Part shown: positions 55,118 to 64,000 of the stretch, piece by piece
Numbering within the stretch: position 1 is the stretch's first letter
Layout: each line of letters opens with the position of its first letter
Source: Adlercreutzia agrestimuris
Lineage (GTDB): Bacteria; Actinomycetota; Coriobacteriia; Coriobacteriales; Eggerthellaceae
Direction of reading: 5' to 3'
Length of the DNA stretch: 64,000 nucleotides
Assembly (NCBI RefSeq): GCF_943193125.1
Contig: NZ_CALPCX010000001.1
Coordinates: 186,001 to 250,000, forward strand
Notes under the pieces: model-generated
The model's input: only the letters and a program-made list of their open reading frames with translations
Told to the model about the DNA's origin: nothing
Databases searched by the model: none
Program-made: the position numbers and the translations under genes

Positions 55118-55975
55118 CTACCAAAGACCAGCTGCACGCTCCGCCGCTTCAACCACATGGGCCATAGTCGTAGATGTGGTCACCGACCCAATGCCACCCG
55201 GCACCGGCGTGATGGCTCCCACCACAGGCTCAACGGCGTCAAAATCCACGTCGCCACAAAGGTTGCCTTCGTCATCAAAATTGATGCCCACGTCAATAAC
55301 TACCTGACCAGCGCTGAAGCACTCCTTGCCATAGCCGCGAGCTCGCCCTGTAGCACACACTACCACATCGGCCGCACGCATCAGCTCGGGCAAATCAGCA
55401 GTGCGTGAATGACACGTTGTTACCGTAGCATGGCGCGCAAGTAAAAGCTGCGCCACTGGCTTACCAATGACCAAACTGCGCCCAACAACCACGACGTGCG
55501 CACCATTAAGCGGCACCTCGTAATAATCAAGCATCCGCATAACCGCCGCTGCTGTTGCAGGCGCATATCCAACACCCTGACCGACAAACACTGAGGCCAA
55601 CGAAGCACGCGTAATGCCATCAATGTCCTTTTCGGGCACGAGCAAATCACAAATTGCATTCTCATCAATAAAGGGAGGAAGCGGACGAAAAAGCAAGCAA
55701 CCATGAATAGTTACATCTTTATTAATGGCTTCAATAGCCTCCGCAAGCTGTTCGGTACATGTTGTCTCGTCAAGCACAACCGAACGCACATCAATCCCGA
55801 GCGATTCAGCGCGTTTGAGCGCAGTGCGCTCATAGGATAGGTCGTCAGGACGCTGTCCCACACGCACGATTGCAAGGGTGGGTTTGACGTTCTGTTCACG
55901 CAAACGCGCAACACGCAACTCTAAGTCGCGAGCCATTGCATCAACAACAGGTTTTCCTTTTAGCACCTCAGCCAT
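55118..55975 (-). CDS. folD: Methylenetetrahydrofolate dehydrogenase/cyclohydrolase
   Basis: 285 aa. FolD converts methylene-THF to formyl-THF in two NADP-dependent steps. YERTALKRAESLGID holds the catalytic Tyr-Lys pair (the usual YxxxK), and VVVGRSLVIGKPVAQLLL is the NADP-binding signature (residues about 160-177). TPVPGGIGSVTTSTTM closes the active site. It completes the fhs-fchA-folD order, all on the minus strand. ATG 55975 follows AGGAAG. Confidence 0.96.
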   Translation of the reverse strand: MAEVLKGKPVVDAMARDLELRVARLREQNVKPTLAIVRVGQRPDDLSYERTALKRAESLGIDVRSVVLDETTCTEQLAEAIEAINKDVTIHGCLLFRPLPPFIDENAICDLLVPEKDIDGITRASLASVFVGQGVGYAPATAAAVMRMLDYYEVPLNGAHVVVVGRSLVIGKPVAQLLLARHATVTTCHSRTADLPELMRAADVVVCATGRARGYGKECFSAGQVVIDVGINFDDEGNLCGDVDFDAVEPVVGAITPVPGGIGSVTTSTTMAHVVEAAERAAGLW

Positions 55976-55996
55976 GAAACTTCCTATCCCTGATCA

Positions 55997-56608
55997 TTAA
56001 GAGATTTCATCTTTAACATAGGCGAAGAGCTCATCACAAGCTGCGCGGGTGTTTGCAGCCAAAATTGCAGCCTCATCGCGATACCAGTTTGCCTTTGTTT
56101 CGTCATCCATAGACTTAGCGTTAATGAAAATATTGAGCGATGCCCCATCAGAAGCGGCACGAGCAAAAGCCACCGCAACGCCCACGTCAGACAGCGCCAT
56201 GCGAGAGCCGTTGTACGCCAAAAAGGTGGTTTGCTCAACTACATCAGCTACACGTTGCATGATCTCAAGCGGCACATCACACGCCCCAATCAGCGCCGCC
56301 TGCAACGCATCGTTTTTCGCCACGCGATCCTGCGGTGTGTCCTTGGGCATCTTATAAGCTGCGGCCAATGGTTCGAAGGCTCGCGCATCTTCATCAATCA
56401 ATTCAAGCAAACGCTCGCGAAGTACCGCAAGTTTTTCCAACGTAATATATACATCTGCTTCCACCTGGGCATATGACTTTTTTCCGATCGTAAGGTTACC
56501 CACCATAGAAGCAAGCGAGGATGCCAAAACACCCACATATGCGCTTGCGCCACCACCACCAGGAGTGGGATCTGCGCTTGCTAGGGACTCAATGAATCGC
56601 GTGTCCAT
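55997..56608 (-). CDS. fchA: Cyclodeaminase/methenyl-THF cyclohydrolase (FchA type)
   Basis: 203 aa of the FTCD cyclodeaminase domain. SADPTPGGGGASAYVGVLASSL at the start, then helical regions with a KSYAQVE folate-binding Lys-Ser pair. It hydrolyses methenyl-THF to formyl-THF, or cyclises formimino-THF, depending on the member. Placement between fhs and folD favours the cyclohydrolase role. GGAGG precedes the ATG. Confidence 0.88.
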   Translation of the reverse strand: MDTRFIESLASADPTPGGGGASAYVGVLASSLASMVGNLTIGKKSYAQVEADVYITLEKLAVLRERLLELIDEDARAFEPLAAAYKMPKDTPQDRVAKNDALQAALIGACDVPLEIMQRVADVVEQTTFLAYNGSRMALSDVGVAVAFARAASDGASLNIFINAKSMDDETKANWYRDEAAILAANTRAACDELFAYVKDEIS

Positions 56609-56684
56609 AAGACATCCTCCGATTTCTTAAAAATAAGGGCGCGCCTCTCTAAAAGCGCGCCCACCTGGTTTGTCTTGTCTGCTG

Positions 56685-58352
56685 CTAGAACAAACCGCTG
56701 ATCTTGCCAGTGTCGTCAACATCAATGCGCTCAGCTGCAGGCACCTTCGGTAAGCCCGGCATAGTCATAATGTTGCCCGTCAGCGCCACCACAAAGCCCG
56801 CACCTGCTGAAACTTTTACATTGCGCACTACAATCCGGAAGTTGCGCGGTGCACCAAGAAGCTTCGCGTCGTCGGAGAAGCTGTACTGGGTCTTTGCCAT
56901 ACATACTGGCATATGACCAAACCCAAGCTTTTCCAGGTTAGCAATTTCAGCAGCCGCTTTCGGTTCAAAATCAACGCCGTCAGCATGATAAATTTTCTGC
57001 GCAATTGCCTCTATCTTCTCAGCAAGCGACATATCGTCAGTATATGCGAGCGTAAAATCATGAGGCTGCTCACACAGGCGCACAACCTCTTCAGCAAGCG
57101 CTACTCCGCCTTCGCCGCCCTTTGCCCAAACCTCGGACAAAGCAACGTTAACACCCAGTTCGCGGCAGCGTTTTTCAACAAGCTGCAACTCTGCCTCAGT
57201 ATCGGTTGGGAAGCGATTGATGGCTACTACACACGGCAGCTTATACACCTGCGTGATGTTTTCTACATGCTGCAACAAATTGGGTAAGCCAGCGTCAAGC
57301 GCCTCAAGATTCTCGTCATTTAAATCAGCCTTCGCCACGCCACCATGGTTTTTCAGCGCACGAACTGTTGCTACTACTACAACCGCATCTGGATTCAATC
57401 CAGCCAAACGGCACTTGATATCCAAGAATTTCTCAGCACCCAGATCAGCACCGAAGCCAGCCTCGGTCACACAATAATCACCAAGCGCCATGGCCATGCG
57501 CGTTGCCATAATAGAGTTGCAACCATGCGCAATGTTAGCGAAAGGACCACCATGCACAAACGCCGGCGTGCCTTCAAGAGTTTGCACCAAATTTGGCTTA
57601 AGCGCATCTTTGAGCAGCGCCGTCATGGCACCCTGCGCATTAAGATCACCTGCGGTTACCGGTTTATCGTCGTAGGTATAGCCAACAACGATGCGCGCCA
57701 AGCGCTCTTTGAGATCAGAAATTGACGTTGCCAAGCAAAAGATTGCCATAATTTCACTAGCAACCGTAATATCAAAACCATCTTCGCGCGGGACGCCATG
57801 AGCTTTGCCTCCCAGACCATCAACCACATTGCGAAGCTGGCGATCGTTCATATCAACCACGCGTTTCCACGTAATCTTGCGAACATCAATGCCAAGCTCA
57901 TTTCCTTGCTGAATGTGGTTGTCAAGCATTGCCGCCAAAAGATTATTAGCAGCACCAATTGCATGGAAGTCTCCCGTAAAGTGCAAATTGATGTCTTCCA
58001 TAGGAATGACCTGGGCATATCCGCCTCCTGCGGCGCCGCCTTTCACACCGAAAACCGGACCCAAAGATGGTTCGCGCAATGCCACTACCACATTTTTGCC
58101 TAACAGCGATAACGCATCTGCCAAACCAACAGTAGTGGTAGTTTTGCCTTCACCCGCAGGCGTAGGATTAATGGCGGTGACCAGAATGAGTTTGCCTGGT
58201 TCATGAGGCTGATCAACAAGCAGGTTATAGTCAACCTTAGCCTTATTTGAGCCATACATTTCCAAATATGACTCTGGCACACCGGCCACCTCAGCAATCT
58301 CAGTAATGTGCTTGGGGGTTGTTGCTTGGGCAATTTCAATGTCAGTTAACAT
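56685..58352 (-). CDS. fhs: Formate-tetrahydrofolate ligase
   Basis: 555 aa. It makes 10-formyl-THF from formate, THF and ATP, supplying purine synthesis (PurL pathway) and, in acetogens, the methyl branch. The P-loop-like [20 protein letters not shown] lies near residues 63-82; the monovalent-cation and folate sites ([20 protein letters not shown]) follow. A gap of 76 bases leads to fchA. The ATG at 58352 is downstream of a good promoter. Confidence 0.97.
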   Translation of the reverse strand: MLTDIEIAQATTPKHITEIAEVAGVPESYLEMYGSNKAKVDYNLLVDQPHEPGKLILVTAINPTPAGEGKTTTTVGLADALSLLGKNVVVALREPSLGPVFGVKGGAAGGGYAQVIPMEDINLHFTGDFHAIGAANNLLAAMLDNHIQQGNELGIDVRKITWKRVVDMNDRQLRNVVDGLGGKAHGVPREDGFDITVASEIMAIFCLATSISDLKERLARIVVGYTYDDKPVTAGDLNAQGAMTALLKDALKPNLVQTLEGTPAFVHGGPFANIAHGCNSIMATRMAMALGDYCVTEAGFGADLGAEKFLDIKCRLAGLNPDAVVVVATVRALKNHGGVAKADLNDENLEALDAGLPNLLQHVENITQVYKLPCVVAINRFPTDTEAELQLVEKRCRELGVNVALSEVWAKGGEGGVALAEEVVRLCEQPHDFTLAYTDDMSLAEKIEAIAQKIYHADGVDFEPKAAAEIANLEKLGFGHMPVCMAKTQYSFSDDAKLLGAPRNFRIVVRNVKVSAGAGFVVALTGNIMTMPGLPKVPAAERIDVDDTGKISGLF

Positions 58353-58388
58353 GTCGGGCCCTCACTCTCCTTCTTGTTGATTCCCAAA

Positions 58389-58417
58389 TAATTAATATGC
58401 GAAGAAGAGTGTTTCAA
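58389..58417 (-). promoter_or_regulatory. Promoter of fhs-fchA-folD
   Basis: Minus-strand TTGAAA (58412-58417) and TAATTA (58389-58394) are 17 bases apart, 37 bases before the fhs ATG. No folate riboswitch pattern was recognised. Confidence 0.45.
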
Positions 58418-58510
58418 CATAGCATGAGCACGCAGTAAAGCGCACCTGCAATGCGGTTACCATCAAAGATGTCTCTTCAACGCAGAAACACCAGTATACA
58501 TGGCAAAACC

Positions 58511-59296
58511 TTAGGCGTTTGCGGTTGCGGCTAAATTGTGCTCAAAGACCAGACGAAGTCCTAAAAGTGTCAGATTCCGGTCAACCTGGGTAATAGTTTG
58601 GGAGTGAGGAGCAATGCGCACGGACAGACCCCCTGTCGCAATGACAGGAGCGGTGTATCCCAGCTGATCAAACACACGACGAATCAATCCATCAGCACGA
58701 TCTGCTTCGCCATACAAAATACCAATCTGTAACGCTTGTGCGGTATTGGTGCCAATAGCGGTTTCAGGGTCAACAAAATGAATGCCCGCTAGCATGCTCG
58801 CCTGGTTAAAGAGTGCATGTGCAGCAGTCTCAAGGCCCGGTGCAATAACGCCGCCGCAAAAAGAACCCTGTTCGTCAATTACCTCAATATTTGTTGCCGT
58901 ACCAAAGTCAACCACTATCACAGGAGCTCCGTAGCTTGCGCGCGCAGCAACTGCATCAGCAATGCGATCAGAACCAATCTCTGAAGGACGCGGGTAATTG
59001 GTAGAAAAAAGCTCTCCAGCAGTCTGCGCCGTACAAACAAGCGCGGGAGTTTTGGTCAGAGAATATGACACCTCATCCCATGCATCGGTCAGGTGCGGAA
59101 CAACCGAGGCAAGCGCCATACCGCCTAACTGGTCAAACGAGATGCCTTCTCCGTTTAAAAGCGCCATAAGTTTGACCCGCAAGTCATCTCCAGTATGACT
59201 TTTGTTGGTAGCAAAACGCCAGCGGTGACAGAGCTCTTCGCCCCTAAAAACACCTATCACGGTTTGAGTATTCCCTACATCAACAGCAAGCAGCAT
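58511..59296 (-). CDS. coaX: Type III pantothenate kinase
   Basis: 261 aa. First step of coenzyme A synthesis, phosphorylating pantothenate. The ASKHA fold shows LLAVDVGNTQTVIGVF at residues 2-17, then GSDRIADAVAA (residues about 103-113), VVDFGTATNIEVI (near 124-136) and GGVIAPGLETAAHALF. This type needs monovalent cations and is not feedback-inhibited by CoA. A TATAAT lies 40 bases before ATG 59296. Confidence 0.95.
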   Translation of the reverse strand: MLLAVDVGNTQTVIGVFRGEELCHRWRFATNKSHTGDDLRVKLMALLNGEGISFDQLGGMALASVVPHLTDAWDEVSYSLTKTPALVCTAQTAGELFSTNYPRPSEIGSDRIADAVAARASYGAPVIVVDFGTATNIEVIDEQGSFCGGVIAPGLETAAHALFNQASMLAGIHFVDPETAIGTNTAQALQIGILYGEADRADGLIRRVFDQLGYTAPVIATGGLSVRIAPHSQTITQVDRNLTLLGLRLVFEHNLAATANA

Positions 59297-59335
59297 ATTC
59301 TGTATGTTCCTAAATTAGACAACTGTTTTGCACAT

Positions 59336-59341
59336 ATTATA
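59336..59341 (-). promoter_or_regulatory. Consensus -10 element for coaX
   Basis: TATAAT on the minus strand; -35 unclear. Back to back with the plus-strand promoter at 59359. Confidence 0.4.
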
Positions 59342-59358
59342 GTAGCAAAAAGCACTTT

Positions 59359-59386
59359 TTGTGTTACCCTAAAAGCTGCATATAAA
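59359..59386 (+). promoter_or_regulatory. Promoter of the orphan response regulator
   Basis: TTGTGT (59359-59364) and TATAAA (59381-59386) are 16 bases apart, 78 bases before ATG 59465. Confidence 0.5.
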
Positions 59387-59464
59387 ACGGGATAGTCGTA
59401 CGTAACTCTCCTAACGTGCTTCCCGCCAACAGTGCACAGGACATGTGCAGAAGGAAGGCATACT

Positions 59465-60160
59465 ATGAACGAAACCCCACATCGCATCCTTGTTGTTGAC
59501 GATGAGCCCTCAATCACGGAGTTCGTAAGTTACGCACTGAAAAAAGAAGGTTTCTTTAGTGATGTTGTCGACAACGGAGAAGATGCCCTCGCTTTAGCCA
59601 GCAAAAACTCTTACGACTTATTCATCCTAGACATTATGCTTCCTGGCATGGATGGGTATGAATTATGTCGTCGTCTTCGCTCTAAGACCACCGTTCCAGT
59701 TCTCTTTTTGTCAGCACGTGACACAGAGCTTGATAAGGTTGTCGGCCTAGAAATTGGTGGAGATGACTACCTGGCAAAGCCTTTTGGCGTACGCGAACTG
59801 ATTGCACGTGTACGAGCATTGCTTCGTCGTGGATCTGGTGGAGATTTCCCCGGCGCAAGCCATGCGGTAACCGCAAGCAATATCACCCTTGACGAAGACG
59901 CCCATACCGCTACAGGCGAACATGGCGAAATTGAACTGACGCCGCGTGAGTTTGAGCTTTTAGCAAGCCTTATGAAAAACGCTGGCAAGGTTGTCTCTCG
60001 TGAAGACTTGCTTCGCGATGCATGGGGATGGGAATATCTCACTGAAACCAAGACGGTTGATACGCACATCAAGCGTTTGCGTGACAAAATTGAGTCCGCT
60101 GGCTATGATCCTGCATTAGTTGAAACAGTTCGCGGTTACGGCTATCGCTTTAAGGCATAA
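59465..60160 (+). CDS. OmpR-family response regulator, orphan
   Basis: 231 aa from ATG 59465, after AAGGAAGG. Receiver domain: HRILVVDDEPSITEFV, the phospho-Asp in LFILDIMLPGMDGY and Lys in YLAKPFGVRELI. The DNA-binding domain is LTPREFELLASLMKNAGKVV to YGYRFKA. No histidine kinase gene is adjacent: coaX is divergent upstream and fabH lies beyond a terminator. The kinase must be elsewhere, so the signal is unknown. Confidence 0.93.
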   Translation: MNETPHRILVVDDEPSITEFVSYALKKEGFFSDVVDNGEDALALASKNSYDLFILDIMLPGMDGYELCRRLRSKTTVPVLFLSARDTELDKVVGLEIGGDDYLAKPFGVRELIARVRALLRRGSGGDFPGASHAVTASNITLDEDAHTATGEHGEIELTPREFELLASLMKNAGKVVSREDLLRDAWGWEYLTETKTVDTHIKRLRDKIESAGYDPALVETVRGYGYRFKA

Positions 60161-60189
60161 AGCATTCACAACGTACTCTGACTCACTAA

Positions 60190-60214
60190 CCCCCGACCAT
60201 GTGTCGGGGGTTTT
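60190..60214 (+). terminator. Rho-independent terminator after the orphan regulator
   Basis: An eight-base stem (CCCCCGAC with GTCGGGGG), loop of five, followed by TTTT. Confidence 0.88.
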
Positions 60215-60318
60215 CGTGTACCAGCCAACCGACCTCCATTTAAGTATGAGTAGTTTGGTATACTTAATTACTTAGACAATCAAAATAAATTCCCCTCCCT
60301 ATGAAAGAAGGCACAGTA

Positions 60319-61455
60319 ATGGGATGTTGCATTGTTGGATGCGGAAAAGGACTCCCCGCACTTGATGTCACCAATGACGAGTTAGCAACTCTGGTAGATA
60401 CAAGTGACGAATGGATTAGCACACGCACTGGCATTCGATCACGGCGCATTTCAATTGAAGAATCTTCGCTTGATTTAGCTGAAACAGCAGCTCGTCAAGC
60501 TCTCGGCTGGGAAGGCGCGCTACCAGGATTTGAGCAACAAAGCGCTTTTGCGCCCGAAGATATTGATCTTGTACTTTTTGCAACGCTTACCCCCGATGCT
60601 CTTTTGCCCAGTTCAGCTGCCTTGCTTCGCCGTCGTCTTGGTCTTGTCAACGCCGTGTCGTTTGATCTTAATGCTGCCTGCTCAGGCTTCGTCTATAGCC
60701 TTACCGTGGCCGAAGCACTTATGGCTGCTTCGCAGGCTCACGTTGCTGGCGCATCAGGTCGCAACCATTACCACCGCGCACTTGTTGTTGGCGCTGAGCG
60801 CCTCTCGCGCATCACCAATTGGCAAGACCGTAACACCTGCGTTCTTTTTGGCGATGGCGCTGGCGCTGTAGTAGTGGAATGGCGCGATGATGCACCAGGC
60901 ATTATCAGCAGCTACATTAAAAATGATGATGACACCACGAACTCTTTAGTATGTCCAGCATCCTTTGACTCGTCCTTTGTTTTTGATCAAAACGGTGTGA
61001 ATGAAATAGCCATACAAGATCCTGCTGCACTTCTTGCCGATGCATCTCTTGACCGTATTGACGAAGAACTTGGTGTAATTGAAGGCGTTGCTGCTGGCGA
61101 GCCGCGTCAATCCATTCGCATGGATGGTCAAAAAGTATTTAAGTTTGCGGGAAATGCTCTGACCAATGCTGTACTTGAAGTACTCAATCGCGCTGAACTT
61201 ACCTTAGACGATATCGCGCTTATCGTCCCTCATCAGGCAAACGAGCGCATCATTAAATACGCTGCAAAAAAGCTGGGCTTGAGCCTTGATCGCTTCCAGA
61301 TTTCCATTGAGCATCGTGGGAATTCTTCGGCAGCCTGTGTACCTATGACGCTCTCTGATGCATATGACAGTGGTAAGATTTCTCCTGGTGACAAGGTGAT
61401 TATGGTTGCATTTGGCGCTGGTTTAACCTCTGGTGCTGTGTTGTATGAGGCATAA
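60319..61455 (+). CDS. fabH: 3-oxoacyl-ACP synthase III, enlarged
   Basis: 378 aa from ATG 60319, after GAAGG; normal FabH is about 320. It joins acetyl-CoA and malonyl-ACP to start fatty-acid synthesis. The catalytic triad is Cys121 (NAACSGF), His305 (VPHQANERI) and Asn335 (HRGNSSAA). Two insertions account for the extra length, one after residue 60 and one of about 50 residues between Cys and His, including QNGVNEIAIQDPAALLADAS. No other fab genes are adjacent, so a priming enzyme for another pathway is possible. Confidence 0.85.
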   Translation: MGCCIVGCGKGLPALDVTNDELATLVDTSDEWISTRTGIRSRRISIEESSLDLAETAARQALGWEGALPGFEQQSAFAPEDIDLVLFATLTPDALLPSSAALLRRRLGLVNAVSFDLNAACSGFVYSLTVAEALMAASQAHVAGASGRNHYHRALVVGAERLSRITNWQDRNTCVLFGDGAGAVVVEWRDDAPGIISSYIKNDDDTTNSLVCPASFDSSFVFDQNGVNEIAIQDPAALLADASLDRIDEELGVIEGVAAGEPRQSIRMDGQKVFKFAGNALTNAVLEVLNRAELTLDDIALIVPHQANERIIKYAAKKLGLSLDRFQISIEHRGNSSAACVPMTLSDAYDSGKISPGDKVIMVAFGAGLTSGAVLYEA

Positions 61456-61506
61456 CGACCCTCTTTCAAGCCATACATATTCTGCTTGTTGTTTATAAAG
61501 ATACGC

Positions 61507-61533
61507 AAAAGCGCCCCATAAAGGGGCGCTTTT
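61507..61533. terminator. Bidirectional Rho-independent terminator, fabH and bioY
   Basis: An 11-base stem (AAAAGCGCCCC with GGGGCGCTTTT), loop ATAAA. T-runs on both strands, between convergent genes. Confidence 0.9.
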
Positions 61534-61591
61534 GGTGAAATGCAAAGCGTCTTAGTTAAAAACGCTTTTACCACATAAACAGGGTGTAAAA

Positions 61592-62206
61592 CTAGCGTTC
61601 TGGAACAGCCAAACGCACGCCGCGCGCGCAAAATGCCGCAGCTACAACCTTAACAATATCCACCACTACAAAGGGTGCAACGGTGGCCAAAAATGCAGCT
61701 TCAGCGCTCACTCCTGACACAACCATATACTGCGCCCAGCCACAGACATACGCAACCGCTACATACAAAAGCGCGGCAATAATATCAATAAGTATGCCCT
61801 TGACATGCGATTTCTTTGACGTGTCTTCCAGCAGCTTTTTTGCCGCCCACAAAAAGAGCAGCGCCACGGCCGCGCCGATTAAATACCCCCACAGATAACC
61901 TCCTGTCGGACCTGCCAGCACACCAATGCCGCCGCGCATTCCCGAAAACACCGGAACGCCAATAGCTCCCAACAAAAGATACCCGCCCACAGCGGCCATA
62001 CACTGTTTTGGAGGCAATACCAAAATAGCAAACGCGACTGCGAATATCTGCAGCGTAAAGGGTATCGGACCAAAGGGAATAACCACCCATGCCGACACCG
62101 CCATAATGGCAATGCAGAGACCCACAAAGACAACAAAGCGCGTTTTTGAGACTGGTTTTGCTTTTACTTCCGCTGGATTCAGCGTCGTTTTCACTTCTTC
62201 TTTCAT
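61592..62206 (-). CDS. bioY: BioY family biotin transporter
   Basis: 204 aa from ATG 62206, after AAGAGGAACT. Six transmembrane helices; the BioY signatures VPFGPIPFTLQ-like (IPFGPIPFTLQIFAVAF) and GVPVFSGMRGGIGVLAGPTGGYLWGYL are present (the last residues form the conserved biotin-binding loop). It is the biotin-binding S component that works alone or with an ECF module. The gene follows the MATE transporter, and birA lies upstream, so biotin acquisition and attachment are grouped. Confidence 0.93.
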   Translation of the reverse strand: MKEEVKTTLNPAEVKAKPVSKTRFVVFVGLCIAIMAVSAWVVIPFGPIPFTLQIFAVAFAILVLPPKQCMAAVGGYLLLGAIGVPVFSGMRGGIGVLAGPTGGYLWGYLIGAAVALLFLWAAKKLLEDTSKKSHVKGILIDIIAALLYVAVAYVCGWAQYMVVSGVSAEAAFLATVAPFVVVDIVKVVAAAFCARGVRLAVPER

Positions 62207-62223
62207 AGTTCCTCTTCTCTCCC

Positions 62224-63711
62224 TCAAAACTTACAGGTATTTTCGCCACTCTGAAGCTTGCGCAGGCGTCTCATCTCCAGCGCAATGAATATGAGTGTGG
62301 TGAAAATTGAAAGGAAGTCAGCCGCAGGCGTGGCAAAATAGAGAGCATCAAGGCCATCAAGATGCCACGGTAATGCAGGCAGGATATGAGGAAAAATAAC
62401 CAATAACGGAACGAGAAATAAAATCTGACGCGTAAGCGATAAAAAGATTGACTTAAGAGGCTGACCTGTTGCCTGGAAATAGTTCGCACCAACAATCTGA
62501 AAACCAATAAAGGGCAGCATTGCCAATTGAATTTGCAAAGCAAAGCAGGTGAAACTGCGCAGATTGTCGTCAGTCATGCCAAAGAATCCCACAATAGTAT
62601 TCGGGAACAGATGAATTGTTGCCCATAAAATCACCGCGATACCCGTAGCACCAGCAATGCCGCACCACAGTGTTTTTCGAACGCGTGGATAGAGCTTCGC
62701 GCCATAGTTGAAACCCAAAAGCGGCTGCAAGGCAATAGACATACCAATAAGAGGTAGTACGGAGAACATTGAAACGCGTTGGACAACACCAATAGACGCC
62801 AATGCACCTTCTGCACCATAAATGCTCTGACCACCATACAAATTAAGCAGATTATTGAGAACAAAGTTCACAACAGCCATGCCAGCCTGCACCGCAAAGC
62901 TTGCCAGCCCAAGCGACAAAATCATACCCACAGTGTGAGCTTTTGGTCGCATATAAACGAGCCTGAGCTTCATGGGAACGTTTTTGGTGAAGATAAAGTA
63001 ATACAATACCGTGGCACATGAAATTGCCTGACCACAAATGGTGGCGAATGCGCTTCCTCGCACTCCCCATCCAAGCACCATCACAAACAGATAGTTAAAT
63101 GCTGTACATGATATAGCACCAATCACCATAGTTAACAGCGCGCGATTTGGCGCCCCCGTAGTGCGAATAAAGTTGTTCACACCCATGCCAATGCACTGAA
63201 AAATAAAGCCAACTGAGATGATTTGGATGAATTCTTGTGCATAAACCCAATTCTCAGCAGTAGCACCTGAAACAGTCAGCAAGCCACTCACCGTTGCGGG
63301 AATATGCGCAACAAGAATCACCGCAACCGCAAACATAAGCGAAAGCGTTACGGTATTTCCCAGGGAGCGATTAGCTTCTTCACGATTACCTTCGCCCATC
63401 CGAAGCGCGGCAAGCGCATTGCCACCATTGCCCACCAACATAGCAATTGCCATAAATACAGTCATGATAGGCATTGCCACCGTAGCAGTTGAAAGGCCAA
63501 TTTCACCCATGGCATTACCCAAAAAGATTGAGTCAATCAGGTTATAAGCGCCATTAACAAGCATTCCCAAAATGGAAGGAACAGCAAATTCTACGATGAG
63601 TTTAGGAATAGACGCAGACCCCATGCGAGTAACTTTGTCTGGCTTTTGCGCCATTGATGGGTGCTGTGCTGGACTTGCCGTTTCGACTACCCCAGGCTGC
63701 TGCTGTGCCAT
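62224..63711 (-). CDS. MATE family efflux transporter
   Basis: 495 aa from ATG 63711; the frame extends 15 codons without support. Twelve transmembrane segments, with typical blocks IPKLIVEFAVPSILGMLVNG (near 30-50) and GNGGNALAALRMGEGNREEA. It exports a drug or metabolite with Na+ or H+. The N-terminal tail is Gln/Pro-rich. The stop lies 17 bases before the bioY ATG, so both genes are on one transcript; a role in biotin handling is only contextual. Confidence 0.88.
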   Translation of the reverse strand: MAQQQPGVVETASPAQHPSMAQKPDKVTRMGSASIPKLIVEFAVPSILGMLVNGAYNLIDSIFLGNAMGEIGLSTATVAMPIMTVFMAIAMLVGNGGNALAALRMGEGNREEANRSLGNTVTLSLMFAVAVILVAHIPATVSGLLTVSGATAENWVYAQEFIQIISVGFIFQCIGMGVNNFIRTTGAPNRALLTMVIGAISCTAFNYLFVMVLGWGVRGSAFATICGQAISCATVLYYFIFTKNVPMKLRLVYMRPKAHTVGMILSLGLASFAVQAGMAVVNFVLNNLLNLYGGQSIYGAEGALASIGVVQRVSMFSVLPLIGMSIALQPLLGFNYGAKLYPRVRKTLWCGIAGATGIAVILWATIHLFPNTIVGFFGMTDDNLRSFTCFALQIQLAMLPFIGFQIVGANYFQATGQPLKSIFLSLTRQILFLVPLLVIFPHILPALPWHLDGLDALYFATPAADFLSIFTTLIFIALEMRRLRKLQSGENTCKF

Positions 63712-63881
63712 AATGCTTCTACTACCTTTCACGCATGTATCCTGCTCGGAAAACACCGCCTATCTCTTGCCATGCAGATAAAGTACAACCTTTACTGAAA
63801 GAGACATAATTTTAGCGTGATCAGAATCTTTCACATCAGAAATTTTTCAAAGCGTTTGAGCTTTGGCGCAGACGGCAAAAC

Positions 63882-64000
63882 TTATGAACACGGTATGAGA
63901 TGAGCTTCGCCCGAAGCAAGCGCAACCGACGCTCCATCAGGTGTAGTAAGCAGCAATTGACCAGCGCAATCTATGCCACAAACACAACCTTCGCCCAGTA
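63882..64000 (-). CDS. birA: Biotin-protein ligase, C-terminal end (cut by window edge)
   Basis: Only the last 38 codons are present. The sequence LGEGCVCGIDCAGQLLLTTP, then DGASVALASGEAHLIPCS, resembles the SH3-like C-terminal domain of BirA (GxAxGIDxxGxLLVxxxDG and a final SGE). It attaches biotin to carboxylases. Placement beside bioY supports this. The stop is TAA 63882-63884. Confidence 0.7.
   Translation of the reverse strand, partial: LGEGCVCGIDCAGQLLLTTPDGASVALASGEAHLIPCS

Noticed and set aside
58353..58510. Folate riboswitch before fhs
   Set aside because: The region has a simple promoter and no paired stems matching the THF riboswitch consensus.

Overview
The window reads as a compact chromosomal segment of an anaerobic actinobacterium of class Coriobacteriia, family Eggerthellaceae. 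The evidence is the mix of Tat-exported FAD-dependent reductases, a multihaem cytochrome c lipoprotein, a LuxR-type regulator carried on a 12-helix membrane domain, an AmaP/DUF2273/Asp23 envelope-stress cluster, a formate-tetrahydrofolate one-carbon operon and menaquinone methylation. The base composition is near 50% G+C by eye, low for that family, which makes a Cryptobacterium-like genome plausible. That assignment is inference and needs a database search. No rRNA, tRNA, CRISPR array or intact insertion sequence was recognised.

Layout 1-24000: a minus-strand chaperone cluster (zinc-ribbon membrane protein, MarR regulator, DUF5685, J protein, DnaK) runs into a truncated glycosyltransferase. 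hom and lysA (aspartate-family amino acids) follow. On the plus strand come a MoaE-like gene and the amaP-DUF2273-asp23-Mbeg1-like envelope cluster. purL, a coiled-coil membrane protein, purC and a two-component system lie on the minus strand, then a Tat-secreted protein, purB, two RCK/TrkA potassium-gating subunits and a secreted Glu/Ala-rich protein.

Layout 24000-50700: a CorC/CNNM-type protein, haemolysin III and the ydbS/ydbT PH-domain pair are followed by mostly single housekeeping genes: yqeY, mazG, an isochorismatase-fold hydrolase, a SpoU methyltransferase, a universal stress protein and menG. A Tat flavoprotein sits with a six-haem cytochrome c, a probable extracytoplasmic reductase. 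Next are a Fic-like winged-helix protein and a complete kdpFABCDE system; the 30-residue KdpF is described here from the raw sequence. A LuxR-type membrane regulator is divergent from a second Tat flavoprotein.

Layout 50700-64000: a HemW-like protein without the radical-SAM cysteines, a triple fusion TsaB-RimI-TsaD preceded by tsaE, the folD-fchA-fhs one-carbon operon, coaX, an orphan OmpR-family regulator, an enlarged FabH and a biotin group (bioY, a MATE transporter and the 3' end of birA at the window edge).

The genes together cover purine synthesis and the formyl-folate supply it needs, tRNA t6A synthesis, potassium homeostasis at two levels (Kdp and RCK), envelope stress, and respiration to organic acceptors. 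The observations most worth pursuing are the cysteine-less HemW-like protein, the TsaB-RimI-TsaD fusion with a predicted leaderless tsaE, the degenerate Fic-like regulator with no ordinary start codon near its ribosome site, the DUF5685/J/DnaK chaperone unit, and KdpE-like direct repeats before kdpF.
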